Origin: Gammaproteobacteria bacterium
GTDB taxonomy: Bacteria; Pseudomonadota; Gammaproteobacteria; Thiohalomonadales; Thiohalomonadaceae
Length of the DNA stretch: 40,290 nt
Direction: 5' to 3'
Assembly (NCBI GenBank): GCA_026196275.1
Contig: JAPHTQ010000019.1
Location: 1 to 40,290 of the forward strand
Made by a program: the position numbers and the translations under genes. The notes under the pieces were generated by a model, which worked only from the letters and a program-made list of their open reading frames with translations, was not told the origin of the DNA and searched no databases. This document shows positions 9,038 through 18,030 of the stretch, one piece after another; positions within the stretch are counted from its first letter, which is position 1; each line of letters starts with the position of its first letter.

Positions 9038-9820
9038 ATGCGGATCGCGGCAGGTATCGAATATGATGGCAGCAATTTCTGCGGCTGGCAGCTGCAGAAG
9101 GATGACGTGCGCACTGTACAGGGCGAGGTCGAGGCAGCTCTGAGCAAGGTGGCCAACCAGGCCGTGCGTGTGAACTGCGCCGGTCGTACCGACACTGGGG
9201 TGCATGCCACAGCGCAGGTGATTCACTTTGATACCAATGTCGTGCGCGATGAACGGGCCTGGATTTTTGGCGCCAATGCCAATCTGCCCAAGGATGTCGT
9301 GGTGCTCTGGGCCAAACCGGTTAGTGATGATTTTCATGCCCGTTTCTCCGCCAATCGACGCGCTTACCGCTATGTGATCTTTACCCGTGAGGTGCGTCCG
9401 ACCTTTCTCGCCGGACGGGTGAGCTGGCATTATCGTGAGCTGGATACCATACGGATGCAGCAGGCGGGTGATTTGCTGCTGGGTGAGCATGACTTCTCCT
9501 CCTATCGCGCAGTTGCCTGTCAGGCGAAAAGCCCGGTGCGCACCCTCTATCGTCTGGAGGTGAGCCGACAGGGGCCGTTCATCTTTATCGATGTGGAGGC
9601 CAACGCCTTTCTTCATCATATGGTACGTAATATCGCCGGTGTGCTGATTAGCATCGGTGAGGGGGAGCGGCCGGTGGGGTGGAGCCGCGAGGTACTGGAG
9701 GCGCGGGATCGGAGCCTGGGTGGAGTGACGGCACACCCGTCAGGGCTTTATCTGACGGAGGTGGGCTATCCTGCCAACTTCGCCATTCCGCAACTTTCCC
9801 CCTTATCACCGGTCTGGTAA
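9038..9820 (+). CDS. truA: tRNA pseudouridine(38-40) synthase
   Basis: TruA makes pseudouridine at positions 38-40 in the tRNA anticodon stem-loop. The 260-residue protein has the catalytic motif [15 protein letters not shown] with the nucleophile Asp52, and '[14 protein letters not shown]' in the C-terminal half. The ATG at 9038 follows AGGCAGG (9026-9032); an in-frame TTG at 9014 lies inside the terminator run and is unlikely. The gene begins just 22 bases past a strong terminator, so its transcripts must read through or start in a very short space. The order fimV-truA-trpF is conserved in gammaproteobacteria. Confidence 0.96.
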   Translation: MRIAAGIEYDGSNFCGWQLQKDDVRTVQGEVEAALSKVANQAVRVNCAGRTDTGVHATAQVIHFDTNVVRDERAWIFGANANLPKDVVVLWAKPVSDDFHARFSANRRAYRYVIFTREVRPTFLAGRVSWHYRELDTIRMQQAGDLLLGEHDFSSYRAVACQAKSPVRTLYRLEVSRQGPFIFIDVEANAFLHHMVRNIAGVLISIGEGERPVGWSREVLEARDRSLGGVTAHPSGLYLTEVGYPANFAIPQLSPLSPVW

Positions 9821-9833
9821 TCTGGGCGGTTCC

Positions 9834-10478
9834 ATGAATGCTAACAAGATGCGGCGCACCCGCGCCAAGATTTGCGGCATCACCCGGGTTGAGGACGCGC
9901 TGGCGGCTGTCGCCGGCGGCGCCGATGCCATCGGGTTGGTGTTTTATGCCAAAAGTCCGCGTTCGGTTACAACGGAGCAGGCGGCGCTCATTTGTGCGGC
10001 CCTGCCGCCCTTTGTGACCAGTGTGGGACTGTTCGTCAATGCCGATGCCGCAGAAGTTAGTGCCATACTGAGGCAGGTCCCACTGGAGCTGCTGCAGTTC
10101 CATGGCGATGAGTCGCCGGACTATTGCCGCGGCTTTTCACATCCCTGGATCAAGGCGGTGAGGATGACCGAGGAGGTTGACCTTAATGCCGTCGCTGCCG
10201 AGTATCATGAGGCGCGCGGGCTGTTGCTGGACAGTTACCAAAAAGGGGTGCCCGGTGGTACCGGCCACGCCTTCGACTGGGCGCGCATTCCCGATGATCT
10301 GGCTATGCCGGTGATCCTGGCCGGGGGCCTGAATCCGCAGAATGTCTGCGAGGCGGTGCGCCAGGTGCGCCCCTACGCGGTGGATGTAAGCAGCGGCGTG
10401 GAGCTGGAGAAGGGCATCAAGGATGCTGACAAGATTATCGCTTTTATGCGTGGAGTAGAGATAGCCGATGGCGATTGA
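9834..10478 (+). CDS. trpF: Phosphoribosylanthranilate isomerase
   Basis: TrpF carries out the Amadori rearrangement of phosphoribosylanthranilate to CdRP in tryptophan synthesis. The 214-residue TIM barrel shows the N-terminal '[12 protein letters not shown]' with the catalytic cysteine, and the C-terminal phosphate-binding signatures '[12 protein letters not shown]' and 'AVDVSSGVE', where the catalytic aspartate lies. The ATG at 9834 has GGGCGG upstream; an internal ATG at 9849 is a weaker alternative. Its last 11 bases overlap the start of trpB, which implies translational coupling. Confidence 0.96.
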   Translation: MNANKMRRTRAKICGITRVEDALAAVAGGADAIGLVFYAKSPRSVTTEQAALICAALPPFVTSVGLFVNADAAEVSAILRQVPLELLQFHGDESPDYCRGFSHPWIKAVRMTEEVDLNAVAAEYHEARGLLLDSYQKGVPGGTGHAFDWARIPDDLAMPVILAGGLNPQNVCEAVRQVRPYAVDVSSGVELEKGIKDADKIIAFMRGVEIADGD

Positions 10479-11691
10479 GAACTACGATTTTAAGGAGCTT
10501 TTGAAGCTGCCCGACGAGCATGGCCACTTCGGGCCCTATGGCGGCATCTTCGCCTCCGAGACCCTTATGGAGGCCCTCGACGAGCTGCGCGAGGCCTACG
10601 ACAAGTACAAGAACGACGAGGATTTTCTCGCCGAGCTCGACTACGAGCTGAAACACTTCGTCGGCCGTCCCTCACCGGTCTACCACGCCAAGCGCTGGAG
10701 CGAGAAGCTCGGCGGGGCGCAGATCTGGCTCAAGCGCGAGGATCTCAATCACACCGGTGCGCACAAGATCAACAACACCGTCGGCCAGGCGCTCTTGGCC
10801 AAGCGCATGGGCAAGAAGCGCATCATCGCCGAGACCGGTGCCGGCCAGCACGGCGTGGCCTCCGCCACGGTGACCGCCCGTTACGGCATGGAGTGCGTGG
10901 TCTACATGGGTGCCGAGGACATCGAGCGGCAGAAGATCAATGTCTACCGTATGCGCGTGCTGGGGGCCGAGGTCAAGGCAGTAAGCTCCGGCACCAAAAC
11001 CCTCAAGGATGCCCTCAACGAGGCGATGCGCGACTGGGTTACCAATGTCGACAATACCTTCTATATCATCGGAACGGTGGCCGGTCCCCACCCCTATCCG
11101 GCGATGGTACGGGACTTTCAGGCGGTGATCGGTCGGGAGGCCCGGGAGCAGATGATGAGCGAGACCGGTAAACTGCCCGACGCGTTGGTCGCCTGCGTCG
11201 GTGGCGGTTCCAACGCCATCGGCCTGTTTTACCCCTTCCTCGGCGACGAGGGAGTGGACCTCTACGGCGTTGAGGGGGGCGGTCACGGCCTGGAATCCGG
11301 TGAGCATGCCGCGCCGCTCTGTGCCGGCAAGCCGGGTGTGTTGCACGGCAACCGTACCTACCTGATGGAGGATGCCGATGGCCAGATCATCGGCACCCAC
11401 TCCATCTCCGCCGGCCTCGACTATCCCGGCGTCGGCCCCGAGCACGCCTGGCTCAAGGATACCGGACGGGCCAACTACGTCATCGCCACCGACGACGAGG
11501 CGATGGCCGCGTTCCACGAACTGAGCCGCATGGAGGGGATCATCCCGGCACTGGAGTCGAGTCACGCCCTGGCCTATGCCGCCAAACTGGCGCCCACCAT
11601 GGACAAGGATCAGGTGATCCTGGTCAATCTCTCCGGCCGTGGCGACAAGGATATCCACACCGTGGCACGCCTGGAGGGGTATGACGTATGA
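10468..11691 (+). CDS. trpB: Tryptophan synthase, beta subunit
   Basis: TrpB condenses indole and serine to tryptophan using pyridoxal phosphate, in an alpha2-beta2 complex with TrpA. The 407-residue protein is the canonical TrpB1 type: '[14 protein letters not shown]' at the N-terminus, Lys100 in [11 protein letters not shown] as the Schiff-base lysine, and GGGSNAIG for the cofactor phosphate. GGAGTAGAG precedes the ATG. It overlaps trpF by 11 bases and is separated from trpA by 97 bases that contain a palindromic hairpin. Confidence 0.97.
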   Translation: MAIENYDFKELLKLPDEHGHFGPYGGIFASETLMEALDELREAYDKYKNDEDFLAELDYELKHFVGRPSPVYHAKRWSEKLGGAQIWLKREDLNHTGAHKINNTVGQALLAKRMGKKRIIAETGAGQHGVASATVTARYGMECVVYMGAEDIERQKINVYRMRVLGAEVKAVSSGTKTLKDALNEAMRDWVTNVDNTFYIIGTVAGPHPYPAMVRDFQAVIGREAREQMMSETGKLPDALVACVGGGSNAIGLFYPFLGDEGVDLYGVEGGGHGLESGEHAAPLCAGKPGVLHGNRTYLMEDADGQIIGTHSISAGLDYPGVGPEHAWLKDTGRANYVIATDDEAMAAFHELSRMEGIIPALESSHALAYAAKLAPTMDKDQVILVNLSGRGDKDIHTVARLEGYDV

Positions 11692-11703
11692 AATACACGA
11701 CGT

Positions 11704-11739
11704 ATGCGCCGCTACATGGCATCCATGCCACCGCGGCAT
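11704..11739. repeat. Small palindromic element in the trpB-trpA gap
   Basis: TGGCAT (11717-11722) and ATGCCA (11725-11730) form a perfect stem. Outer segments CCGC (11709-11712) with GCGG (11733-11736), and ATG with CAT, extend it, giving a cruciform-like element. Its style, a short GGCATGGATGCC-like hairpin beside GCGGC, resembles dispersed palindromic repeats of gammaproteobacteria. The family is not identified from this window alone. Confidence 0.5.
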
Positions 11740-11788
11740 TTGTAAGTCCCTTTACAGCATTTCGCGGGAGTCAGGGAGGACGTGAACG

Positions 11789-12595
11789 ATGAGCAGTCGT
11801 ATCACTAAACATCTGGCATCGCTGCGCAGCGAGGGTCGCAAGGCGCTGATCCCGTTTTTTACCGCCGGTGATCCGCACCCCTCGGTTACCGTTCCGACCA
11901 TGCATGCGATGGTCGAGGCCGGTGCCGATATCATCGAGCTGGGCGTGCCGTTTTCCGATCCGATGGCGGATGGCCCGGTGATCCAGCACGCCAGTGAGCG
12001 CGCCCTGCTACACCATGTGGGTATGCGCGATGTGCTGGCGATGGTCAACGAGTTCCGACAGGGCGACAACCAGACCCCGGTGGTGCTGATGGGTTATCTC
12101 AACCCCATCGAGGTGATGGGCTATGAGGCCTTTGCCCGTGCCGCCGCCGAGGCCGGTGTGGACGGTGTGCTGACGGTGGACATGCCGCCCGAGGAGGGAC
12201 ATGAATTTGTCTCTGCGCTGCATGGGCAGGGGCTCGATCCCATCTTTCTGCTGGCGCCGACCACCAGCGAGGCACGAATCGGGCGGATCTGTGAGCTGGC
12301 CAGTGGATTTGTCTACTATGTTTCGGTAAAAGGCATCACCGGCGCCGCTAATCTCGACACCGATGAGGTGGCCCGTCGCGTCGAGCTCATCCGCAGCAAG
12401 ACCAGTTTGCCGGTCGGTGTCGGCTTCGGCATCAAGGATGGTGCCTCCGCCGCCCGCGTAGCGACTGTGGCCGATGCGGTGGTGGTGGGCAGCGCCCTGG
12501 TCAGCCGCATCGAGGCATTACAGCACGAAAGTGATAAGATCCCGGCAAAGGCTGCCGAGTTCATCCGCGAACTGCGCACCGCGATGGATGGCTAA
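11789..12595 (+). CDS. trpA: Tryptophan synthase, alpha subunit
   Basis: TrpA cleaves indole-3-glycerol phosphate to indole and glyceraldehyde 3-phosphate and channels indole to TrpB. The 268-residue TIM barrel keeps both catalytic acids, Glu50 in [11 protein letters not shown] and Asp61 in MADGPVIQ, equivalent to E. coli Glu49 and Asp60. The phosphate site 'GVGFGIKDG' is present near residue 210. AGGGAGG (11773-11779) lies nine bases before the ATG. It is followed by a 196-base inverted-repeat element before accD. Confidence 0.97.
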   Translation: MSSRITKHLASLRSEGRKALIPFFTAGDPHPSVTVPTMHAMVEAGADIIELGVPFSDPMADGPVIQHASERALLHHVGMRDVLAMVNEFRQGDNQTPVVLMGYLNPIEVMGYEAFARAAAEAGVDGVLTVDMPPEEGHEFVSALHGQGLDPIFLLAPTTSEARIGRICELASGFVYYVSVKGITGAANLDTDEVARRVELIRSKTSLPVGVGFGIKDGASAARVATVADAVVVGSALVSRIEALQHESDKIPAKAAEFIRELRTAMDG

Positions 12596-12606
12596 AAACA
12601 GATTTC

Positions 12607-12800
12607 ACCGCAAAGACTAAAAGGGCGCAAAGAGAGACGAGAACAAGTGCAAGGAGCGTGCGCAGAAGGAGTAAGTTTAGTGCGGCACCGGTGCCATCAG
12701 CCAGGTTAAACGGGCTTTTCATCCTGGTGTGTTGTCGGACTGAAGCATAAGGTGGCCTTAAATTGCCTTTATCCCTTCGCGCTCTTTGCGCCTTTGCGGT
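12607..12800. repeat. Intergenic inverted repeat 4, CGCAAAG type (trpA-accD gap)
   Basis: Left arm 12607-12636 (ACCGCAAAG ... GGCGCAAAGAG) and right arm 12775-12800 (ends TTTGCGCCTTTGCGGT) flank a centre of about 138 bases. The centre has no recognisable gene but holds a perfect 12-base palindrome GGCACCGGTGCC (12684-12695). This accounts for almost the whole 229-base gap. Confidence 0.85.
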
Positions 12801-12824
12801 AAATAATTTTAATGAGGATTCGCC

Positions 12825-13691
12825 ATGAGTTGGTTGCAAAAATTCCTGCCGTCCCAGATCCGCACCGAGGGCGGCACCAAGAAGACCGTCCCGGAAGGGC
12901 TGTGGGCGAAGTGCCCCGGTTGCAATGGTGTGCTCTACCGCGCCGAGCTGGAGCGCAATCTTGATGTCTGTCCCAAGTGCAGCCACCACATGCGCATCGG
13001 TGCCCGTCGCCGTCTCGATGCCTTCCTCGATGCCGAGCCGCGGGTTGAGATTGGCGCCAATGTACAGCCGGTCGATGCACTCAAATTTCGCGACAGCAAG
13101 AAGTACAAGGACCGTCTGCTTCAGGCACAGAAGAGTACCGACGAAACCGATGCGCTGGTTGCCATAATGGGTCAGGTTAAGGGTGTGCCGCTGGTTGCGG
13201 CGGCCTTTGAGTTCCGCTTCATGGGCGGCTCCATGGGCTCGGTGGTGGGTGAGCGTTTCGTGCAGGCGGCCAACGCCAGCCTGGAACATGGCATCCCGCT
13301 GGTCTGCTTCTCCGCCAGCGGCGGTGCACGGATGCAGGAGGCGCTGTTCTCGCTGATGCAGATGGCCAAGACCTCCGCCGTGCTGGCCCGGTTGCGCGAC
13401 AGGGGCATTCCCTTCATCTCGGTAATGACCGATCCGACCATGGGCGGTGTCTCCGCCTCGCTGGCGATGCTTGGCGATATCAATGTCGGCGAGCCCGGCG
13501 CCCTGATCGGTTTTGCCGGCCCGAGGGTGATCGAGCAGACCGTACGCGAGACCCTGCCCGAGGGTTTCCAGCGCAGCGAGTTCCTGGTTGATCACGGTGC
13601 CATCGATATGATCATCGACCGCCGTGAGATGCGCGATCGGCTGGCCAGTGTCCTGACCATCCTCACCAAACAGCCCGCACCGGCAGCATGA
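12825..13691 (+). CDS. accD: Acetyl-CoA carboxylase carboxyltransferase subunit beta
   Basis: AccD joins AccA in the carboxyltransferase that moves carboxyl from biotin to acetyl-CoA, making malonyl-CoA for fatty acid synthesis. The 288-residue protein starts with the zinc ribbon Cys30-X2-Cys33 ... Cys49-X2-Cys52. The crotonase-like domain follows, with '[12 protein letters not shown]' and '[16 protein letters not shown]'. GAGG precedes the ATG. It lies between trpA and folC with CGCAAAG-type repeats on both sides. Confidence 0.97.
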   Translation: MSWLQKFLPSQIRTEGGTKKTVPEGLWAKCPGCNGVLYRAELERNLDVCPKCSHHMRIGARRRLDAFLDAEPRVEIGANVQPVDALKFRDSKKYKDRLLQAQKSTDETDALVAIMGQVKGVPLVAAAFEFRFMGGSMGSVVGERFVQAANASLEHGIPLVCFSASGGARMQEALFSLMQMAKTSAVLARLRDRGIPFISVMTDPTMGGVSASLAMLGDINVGEPGALIGFAGPRVIEQTVRETLPEGFQRSEFLVDHGAIDMIIDRREMRDRLASVLTILTKQPAPAA

Positions 13692-13697
13692 TCGATA

Positions 13698-13791
13698 ACC
13701 ACAGAGACGCAGAGGCGCAAAGGTAACTTGGGCAGTGCGGTTTCAGACTGTTTTTGCCTGAATTCCCTCAGCGCCTTTGCGCCTTTGCGGT
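13698..13791. repeat. Intergenic inverted repeat 5, mixed CACAGAG/CGCAAAG (accD-folC gap)
   Basis: The left arm 13698-13723 carries one ACCACAGAG unit followed by CGCAGAGG and CGCAAAGG. The right arm 13767-13791 ends GCGCCTTTGCGGT. The mixture of both unit types in one arm shows the CACAGAG and CGCAAAG classes are one family. The right arm ends 13 bases before the folC start. Confidence 0.85.
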
Positions 13792-13804
13792 AAATCATTT
13801 TCCC

Positions 13805-15061
13805 ATGAGATTTTCCAGCCTTGAGCAGTGGCTCCACTGGCAGGAATCACTCCACCCCTCTGCCATCGACCTCGGCCTTGAGCGCCCCGGTAAGGTGTTG
13901 CATACACTGGGATTAGAGAGTCCCTCACACACCGTTATCACCGTCGCCGGTACCAACGGCAAGGGTTCCAGCGTGGCGATGCTGGAGTCGATCCTGCTGG
14001 CCGCCGGTTACCGCGTCGGCTGCTACACTTCCCCCCACCTGCTGCACTATAACGAGCGCATTCGTATCAACGGCGAATCTGCCACAGACGAAGCCCTTTG
14101 CGAGGCCTTTGAGCGTATCGATCAGGCCCGTGGCGATACCTCCCTGACCTATTTCGAATTCGGCACCCTGGCCGCTATCGACCTGTTTGCACGCGCCGGG
14201 CTGGATGTGGCAGTACTGGAGGTGGGGCTGGGCGGCAGACTCGATGCGGTGAACCTGCTCGACGCCGACGTGGCGCTGATCACCGCTATCGATATTGACC
14301 ACGCCGCCTGGCTGGGCGATGACCGCGAGGCGATCGGCCGGGAGAAGGCGGGGATCTTCCGCCCCGGCCGTCCGGCAGTCTGCAGCGACCCGCGACCTCC
14401 GCAGTCACTGCTTGCCTATGCCGAAGAGCTTGGCACCCCGCTTTGGCTGCTGGGCCGGGATTTTGATTACCACGCAGAGGAGAAGGGCTGGTCCTGGAGT
14501 GGCGGGCAGCGCTATACCGTGCTGCCGCTACCGGCCCTGCGCGGTCCGTTCCAGTTGCAGAATGCGGCGGGGGTAGTGAAGGTGCTGACGCTACTGGCTG
14601 ACTCCCTTCCGGTCGCTCCTCAACATCTGCGCCAGGGCCTGCTCTCGGTTCGTCTGGCCGGGCGCTTTCAGTTGCTCTCCGGTGAGGTGCCGCTGATTGT
14701 TGATGTTGCACACAACCCGCAGTCGGCAGCGGCCCTGGCGGTGAATCTGCGGCAGATCCCGCTGAAGGGTCAGACCCGGGCGGTAGTGGCCATGCTGGCC
14801 GACAAGGATCTTGCCAGGGTGGTGCGTGAACTGGTCCCTGTTGTCGAGCACTGGTATGTGGCAGGATTGGATGTCTGGCGTGGTTGTGATGCGGACTCCC
14901 TGGCTGCTGTGGTGGCAGCGGAGAGCGCCTCTTGCCCCCAGGTATTTGCCTCGCTGGATGAGGCGGTGAAGCAGGCTCAGCAGGAGGCCGGTCCCGGTGA
15001 CCGCATTGTGGTTTTCGGTTCATTTCACACGGTAGCCGCGGTACTGGCCGGAGACGTATAA
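13805..15061 (+). CDS. folC: Dihydrofolate synthase / folylpolyglutamate synthase
   Basis: FolC adds glutamate to dihydropteroate and then extends the polyglutamate tail of folates. The 418-residue Mur-ligase-like protein has the P-loop 'VAGTNGKGSSVAML' (about 42-55), 'SPHLLHYNERIRING' and 'LEVGLGGRLDAVN', and a C-terminal Rossmann-type ligase domain. I chose the ATG at 13805 (MRFSSLEQWLHW), which matches the family start. A longer frame from 13754 would read into the repeat. No clear Shine-Dalgarno precedes the ATG, because the repeat arm occupies that place. Translation may depend on the upstream gene or start on an unstructured leader (inference). Confidence 0.95.
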   Translation: MRFSSLEQWLHWQESLHPSAIDLGLERPGKVLHTLGLESPSHTVITVAGTNGKGSSVAMLESILLAAGYRVGCYTSPHLLHYNERIRINGESATDEALCEAFERIDQARGDTSLTYFEFGTLAAIDLFARAGLDVAVLEVGLGGRLDAVNLLDADVALITAIDIDHAAWLGDDREAIGREKAGIFRPGRPAVCSDPRPPQSLLAYAEELGTPLWLLGRDFDYHAEEKGWSWSGGQRYTVLPLPALRGPFQLQNAAGVVKVLTLLADSLPVAPQHLRQGLLSVRLAGRFQLLSGEVPLIVDVAHNPQSAAALAVNLRQIPLKGQTRAVVAMLADKDLARVVRELVPVVEHWYVAGLDVWRGCDADSLAAVVAAESASCPQVFASLDEAVKQAQQEAGPGDRIVVFGSFHTVAAVLAGDV

Positions 15062-15104
15062 TACCGGCGATAACGCAGGGATATGATGCATTTGAGGTGC
15101 TCCA

Positions 15105-15677
15105 TTGAATGAACGTATGAAACGGCGACTGGTCGGGGCCGTGGTGCTGGTATCATTGGCGGTCATTTTTATCCCCATGCTGCTTGATGGCGGGCAGCAG
15201 AAGGGGATGCCGTTGTTCGGCAGCAATATCCCCGAGAAACCCGATTACCGGTTTGAACCGCTGGATATTCCACTTGAGCCGGTGGAGCCGATCGCCGAGG
15301 ATAAACCGCTCCTGATCGAGAAGCCGGAAAGCGAGCCTGAACCTGCTCCTGCCACGCCTGTGGCGAGAAAGCCGGCGGAGAAGCCCCCGATAGAGGAGGC
15401 GGCACCACCTGCGACTGAACCCTCACTTCGGCAGGTACCGGTGGCCTGGGTAGTCCAGGCAGGCAGTTTCTCCAGTTCGGAGAACGCCCTGGGATTGCGC
15501 GACAAGCTACGCGCCAATGGCTTTACCGCCTTTGTGGAGAAGCTGAAAAGCGCTAACGAGACCATTTACCGGGTGCGTATCGGCCCCGAGTTGAAGCGCG
15601 AGGCCGCCGAGGCGCAGCGGGATAAACTGCAGCGCATGATGAAGATTAACGGTATCGTGATGGGCCACTCTTCGTAA
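15105..15677 (+). CDS. dedD: SPOR-domain inner-membrane protein (DedD-like)
   Basis: A bitopic membrane protein with a cytoplasmic N-terminus, one membrane helix (about residues 9-27, ending 'FIPMLLDGG'), a proline- and glutamate-rich periplasmic linker and a C-terminal SPOR domain (about 113-188, 'WVVQAGSFSSSENA'). SPOR domains bind denuded peptidoglycan at the division septum. The folC-dedD-cvpA-purF order is conserved. The 190-residue reading starts at TTG 15105, five bases after GAGGTG. The next ATG, 15117, is 17 bases away, so the TTG start is preferred. Confidence 0.9.
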   Translation: MNERMKRRLVGAVVLVSLAVIFIPMLLDGGQQKGMPLFGSNIPEKPDYRFEPLDIPLEPVEPIAEDKPLLIEKPESEPEPAPATPVARKPAEKPPIEEAAPPATEPSLRQVPVAWVVQAGSFSSSENALGLRDKLRANGFTAFVEKLKSANETIYRVRIGPELKREAAEAQRDKLQRMMKINGIVMGHSS

Positions 15678-15754
15678 TTGGCGCTTTTGCCTCGGGGGTG
15701 GCTCTGTTAAAATCCCTCTCTTCTCTTCGCAACGGCGTCACACACTAGCTCTCT

Positions 15755-16243
15755 ATGAACTGGGTCGACTACTCCATCCTTGCGATTATCGCGGTCTCAG
15801 TCTTGATCAGCCTGTGGCGTGGGTTTACCAAGGAAGCTCTCTCGCTTGCCGGCTGGATCGTCGCCGCTTGGGTAGCATTAACCTTCTCTGACAAATTGCA
15901 GCCTCTGCTCGAACCTCATATCACTGTCCCGTCACTGCGTCTGATCGTGGCCTTCGCTGCCCTGTTTATCGTGACACTCTTTCTGGCCGGACTGGTAAAC
16001 TACCTGGCGGTGCAGCTGATCAAGAAAACCGGGCTAAGTGGTACCGACCGGATGGCGGGGATCCTGTTTGGCGTGGCCCGCGGTGTACTGGTGGTGGCGC
16101 TGCTGGTGCTGGTGGGGGGGATGACTCCTGTACCGCAGGACCCCTGGTGGCGAGAGGCGCAACTATTGCACTATTTTCAGGATATTGCGGTGTGGATGCA
16201 GCAGTTCCTGCCGGAAGACATTGCAAAGAGTATTCACTATTAA
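15755..16243 (+). CDS. cvpA: CvpA family inner-membrane protein
   Basis: A 162-residue protein with about four predicted membrane helices, including 'YSILAIIAVSVLISLWRG' near the N-terminus, typical of CvpA. The family was named for colicin V production and is linked to purF expression and envelope stress tolerance; its biochemical role is not settled. It sits 36 bases before purF, the standard context. A weak promoter-like TTTTGC - 17 bases - TAAAAT (15708-15713) precedes it. Confidence 0.92.
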   Translation: MNWVDYSILAIIAVSVLISLWRGFTKEALSLAGWIVAAWVALTFSDKLQPLLEPHITVPSLRLIVAFAALFIVTLFLAGLVNYLAVQLIKKTGLSGTDRMAGILFGVARGVLVVALLVLVGGMTPVPQDPWWREAQLLHYFQDIAVWMQQFLPEDIAKSIHY

Positions 16244-16279
16244 TCGGGTACACATCGTCAAACGAGGTAGGTTTAAAGC

Positions 16280-17797
16280 ATGTGCGGCATTATCGGCATC
16301 GTAGGTACAGCTCCCGTCAACCAGATGATCTATGACGGTCTGACCGTATTACAGCACCGTGGCCAGGATGCCGCCGGTATCATGACCTGTGACGATCAGC
16401 GTCTGTTTCTGCGCAAGGACAACGGCCTGGTGCGGGATGTCTTCCAGGCCCGCCATATGTTGCGCCTGCAGGGCAACATGGGTATTGGTCATGTGCGCTA
16501 TCCCACCGCCGGCTGCTCTTCTTCGGCCGAGGCCCAGCCGTTCTACGTCAACTCTCCCTACGGTATCGCCCTGGCGCACAACGGCAACCTGACCAATGCA
16601 GATACCCTGATGGAGGACCTGTTCCGTGAGGATCTGCGTCATATCAACACCAGCTCCGATTCGGAGATCCTGCTGAACGTCTTTGCCCATGAACTGCAGC
16701 GCCAGGGCAAATACCGTATCGATGAAAACGATGTGTTCGACGCCATCGCCCGCGTCCACCAGCGTGTTAAAGGGGCCTATGGTGTGGTGTCTCTGATTAT
16801 CGGTTATGGCATCGTTGCCTTTCGCGATCCCAACGGCATTCGTCCGTTGATGATCGGCAAGCGCAGCAGTGAGCAGGGAGACGAGTACATGGTCGCCTCG
16901 GAGAGTGTGGCAATTGATGCCCTGGGCTTTGAACGGATACGCGATGTGGAGCCGGGTGAGGCGGTATTTATCGATATGGCGGGTAATTTTCACTCCCGTC
17001 AGTGCGCGGAGAACGCCGAACACTCACCGTGCATCTTCGAGTATGTCTATTTCGCCCGTCCCGACTCGATCATCGACGGCATTTCAGTCTACAAGGCGCG
17101 GCTGCGCATGGGCGAGAAGCTGGCCAAGCGCATGCTGGAGCAGTGGCCGGACCACGACATCGACGTGGTGATCCCGATCCCGGACACCAGCCGCACCTCT
17201 GCACTGCAGCTGGCCAACCACCTCGGCGTCAACTACCGCGAAGGCTTTATCAAGAACCGCTACATCGGCCGCACCTTCATCATGCCCGGCCAGCAGCAGC
17301 GCAAGAAGTCGGTACGACAGAAGCTCAATCCCATTGAGCTGGAATTCCAGGGCAAGAATGTGTTGCTGGTGGATGACTCCATCGTCCGAGGCACTACCTC
17401 GCAGCAGATCATCCAGATGGCCCGTGATGCCGGCGCCAACAAGGTCTATTTTGCCTCCGCTGCGCCGCCGGTGCGTTTTCCCAACGTCTACGGTATCGAT
17501 ATGCCTACCTCGGCAGAGCTGATTGGTCACAATCGGGACGTGAAGGAGATCGCCGCGGCCATTGGTGCCGATCGTCTGTTCTACCAGGATCTCGATGACC
17601 TTATTTCCGCAGTGCTGTACAAGAAAAACAAGACTCGCATCACCCGTTTCGACACCTCGGTTTTTAACGGCGAGTACATTACCGGTGATGTCACTGCGGA
17701 GTACCTGCAGCACCTGGAGGCCCGTCGCAATGACGGCGCCAAGGGGGAGCGGGAGCAGCGCGAGAACGCCGTCATCGAGTTGCATAATAATTCTTGA
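16280..17797 (+). CDS. purF: Amidophosphoribosyltransferase
   Basis: PurF makes 5-phosphoribosylamine from PRPP and glutamine, the committed step of purine synthesis. The 505-residue protein begins MCGIIGIVG; Cys2 becomes the N-terminal nucleophile of the glutaminase domain after Met removal. 'RYPTAG' and 'AHNGNLTN' follow in that domain. The PRPP-binding signature '[14 protein letters not shown]' lies near residues 360-373. The family length is about 505, so the gene is intact. GAGGTAGG precedes the ATG. No PurR-type operator was recognised. Confidence 0.97.
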   Translation: MCGIIGIVGTAPVNQMIYDGLTVLQHRGQDAAGIMTCDDQRLFLRKDNGLVRDVFQARHMLRLQGNMGIGHVRYPTAGCSSSAEAQPFYVNSPYGIALAHNGNLTNADTLMEDLFREDLRHINTSSDSEILLNVFAHELQRQGKYRIDENDVFDAIARVHQRVKGAYGVVSLIIGYGIVAFRDPNGIRPLMIGKRSSEQGDEYMVASESVAIDALGFERIRDVEPGEAVFIDMAGNFHSRQCAENAEHSPCIFEYVYFARPDSIIDGISVYKARLRMGEKLAKRMLEQWPDHDIDVVIPIPDTSRTSALQLANHLGVNYREGFIKNRYIGRTFIMPGQQQRKKSVRQKLNPIELEFQGKNVLLVDDSIVRGTTSQQIIQMARDAGANKVYFASAAPPVRFPNVYGIDMPTSAELIGHNRDVKEIAAAIGADRLFYQDLDDLISAVLYKKNKTRITRFDTSVFNGEYITGDVTAEYLQHLEARRNDGAKGEREQRENAVIELHNNS

Positions 17798-17808
17798 TAA
17801 AAGCCTTC

Positions 17809-17873
17809 GGACACAGAGCTCACTGTGGGACCAGCTACGGTTTCATCTCCGTGCTCTCTGTGTGCTCTGTGGT
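17809..17873. repeat. Intergenic inverted repeat 6, CACAGAG type (after purF)
   Basis: Left arm about 17809-17828 (GGACACAGAGCTCACTGTGG, degenerate) and right arm 17847-17873 (ends TGTGCTCTGTGGT). This is the shortest and most eroded copy. It starts 11 bases after the purF stop, just before the proposed promoter of the riboswitch. Confidence 0.75.
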
Positions 17874-17882
17874 AAACGTTAC

Positions 17883-17911
17883 TTGACTTGCTTATGGTCA
17901 TCTCATAGGCT
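17883..17911 (+). promoter_or_regulatory. Candidate sigma-70 promoter of the SAM-II leader
   Basis: TTGACT (17883-17888), a 17-base spacer, then TAGGCT (17906-17911). The expected start at about 17918 falls exactly at the first base pairs of the SAM-II aptamer, which supports the assignment although the -10 box is weak. Confidence 0.5.
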
Positions 17912-17918
17912 CAATACA

Positions 17919-17970
17919 GGCGCCGATTTGAGCTCAGCTTGCGGGCGCGTAATAAATGCAGCTAAAGCGA
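17919..17970 (+). ncRNA. SAM-II riboswitch aptamer upstream of metZ
   Basis: The sequence matches the SAM-II (metA) aptamer in fold and in its conserved 3' part. Helix P1 pairs GCGCC (17920-17924) with GGCGC (17944-17948). A pseudoknot pairs UUGCG (17939-17943) with UGCAG (17957-17961), differing from the metX structure I remember by compensating changes. The invariant-looking segments AATAAATG (17951-17958) and GCTAAA (17961-17966) are present. SAM-II senses S-adenosylmethionine and is commonest in alphaproteobacteria, ahead of metA, metX or metZ. Here the next gene is metZ, but its start is about 400 bases downstream, after an intrinsic terminator and a repeat element. SAM binding should lower metZ expression. 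Confidence 0.93.
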
Positions 17971-17976
17971 TGGGAG

Positions 17977-18012
17977 AAACCCGCTTTGGCGTAATGGCTG
18001 GCGGGTTTTTTT
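17977..18012 (+). terminator. Intrinsic terminator directly after the SAM-II aptamer
   Basis: AAACCCGC (17977-17984) pairs perfectly with GCGGGTTT (18001-18008), and T7 runs 18006-18012. CGCTTT (17982-17987) can alternatively pair with AAAGCG (17964-17969) at the end of the aptamer, and CCCGC (17980-17984) can pair with GCGGG (17941-17945) in P1. Either would block the terminator when SAM is absent. This suggests transcriptional control rather than the ribosome-site masking usual for SAM-II. Confidence 0.88.
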
Positions 18013-18030
18013 GTGCCCGCCTGAAATAGC

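Noticed and set aside
8714-9736. 340-codon minus-strand frame across the fimV end and truA
   Set aside because: It crosses the terminator and two certain genes and has no recognisable protein features.
10672-11739. 355-codon minus-strand frame opposite trpB
   Set aside because: Antisense to a well-supported enzyme gene, with no ribosome site and biased composition.
17970-18029. Small ORF starting ATGGGAGAAACC just after the SAM-II aptamer
   Set aside because: It would be 19 residues long, has no proper ribosome site, and its codons are the terminator stem and T-run; it is most likely chance.
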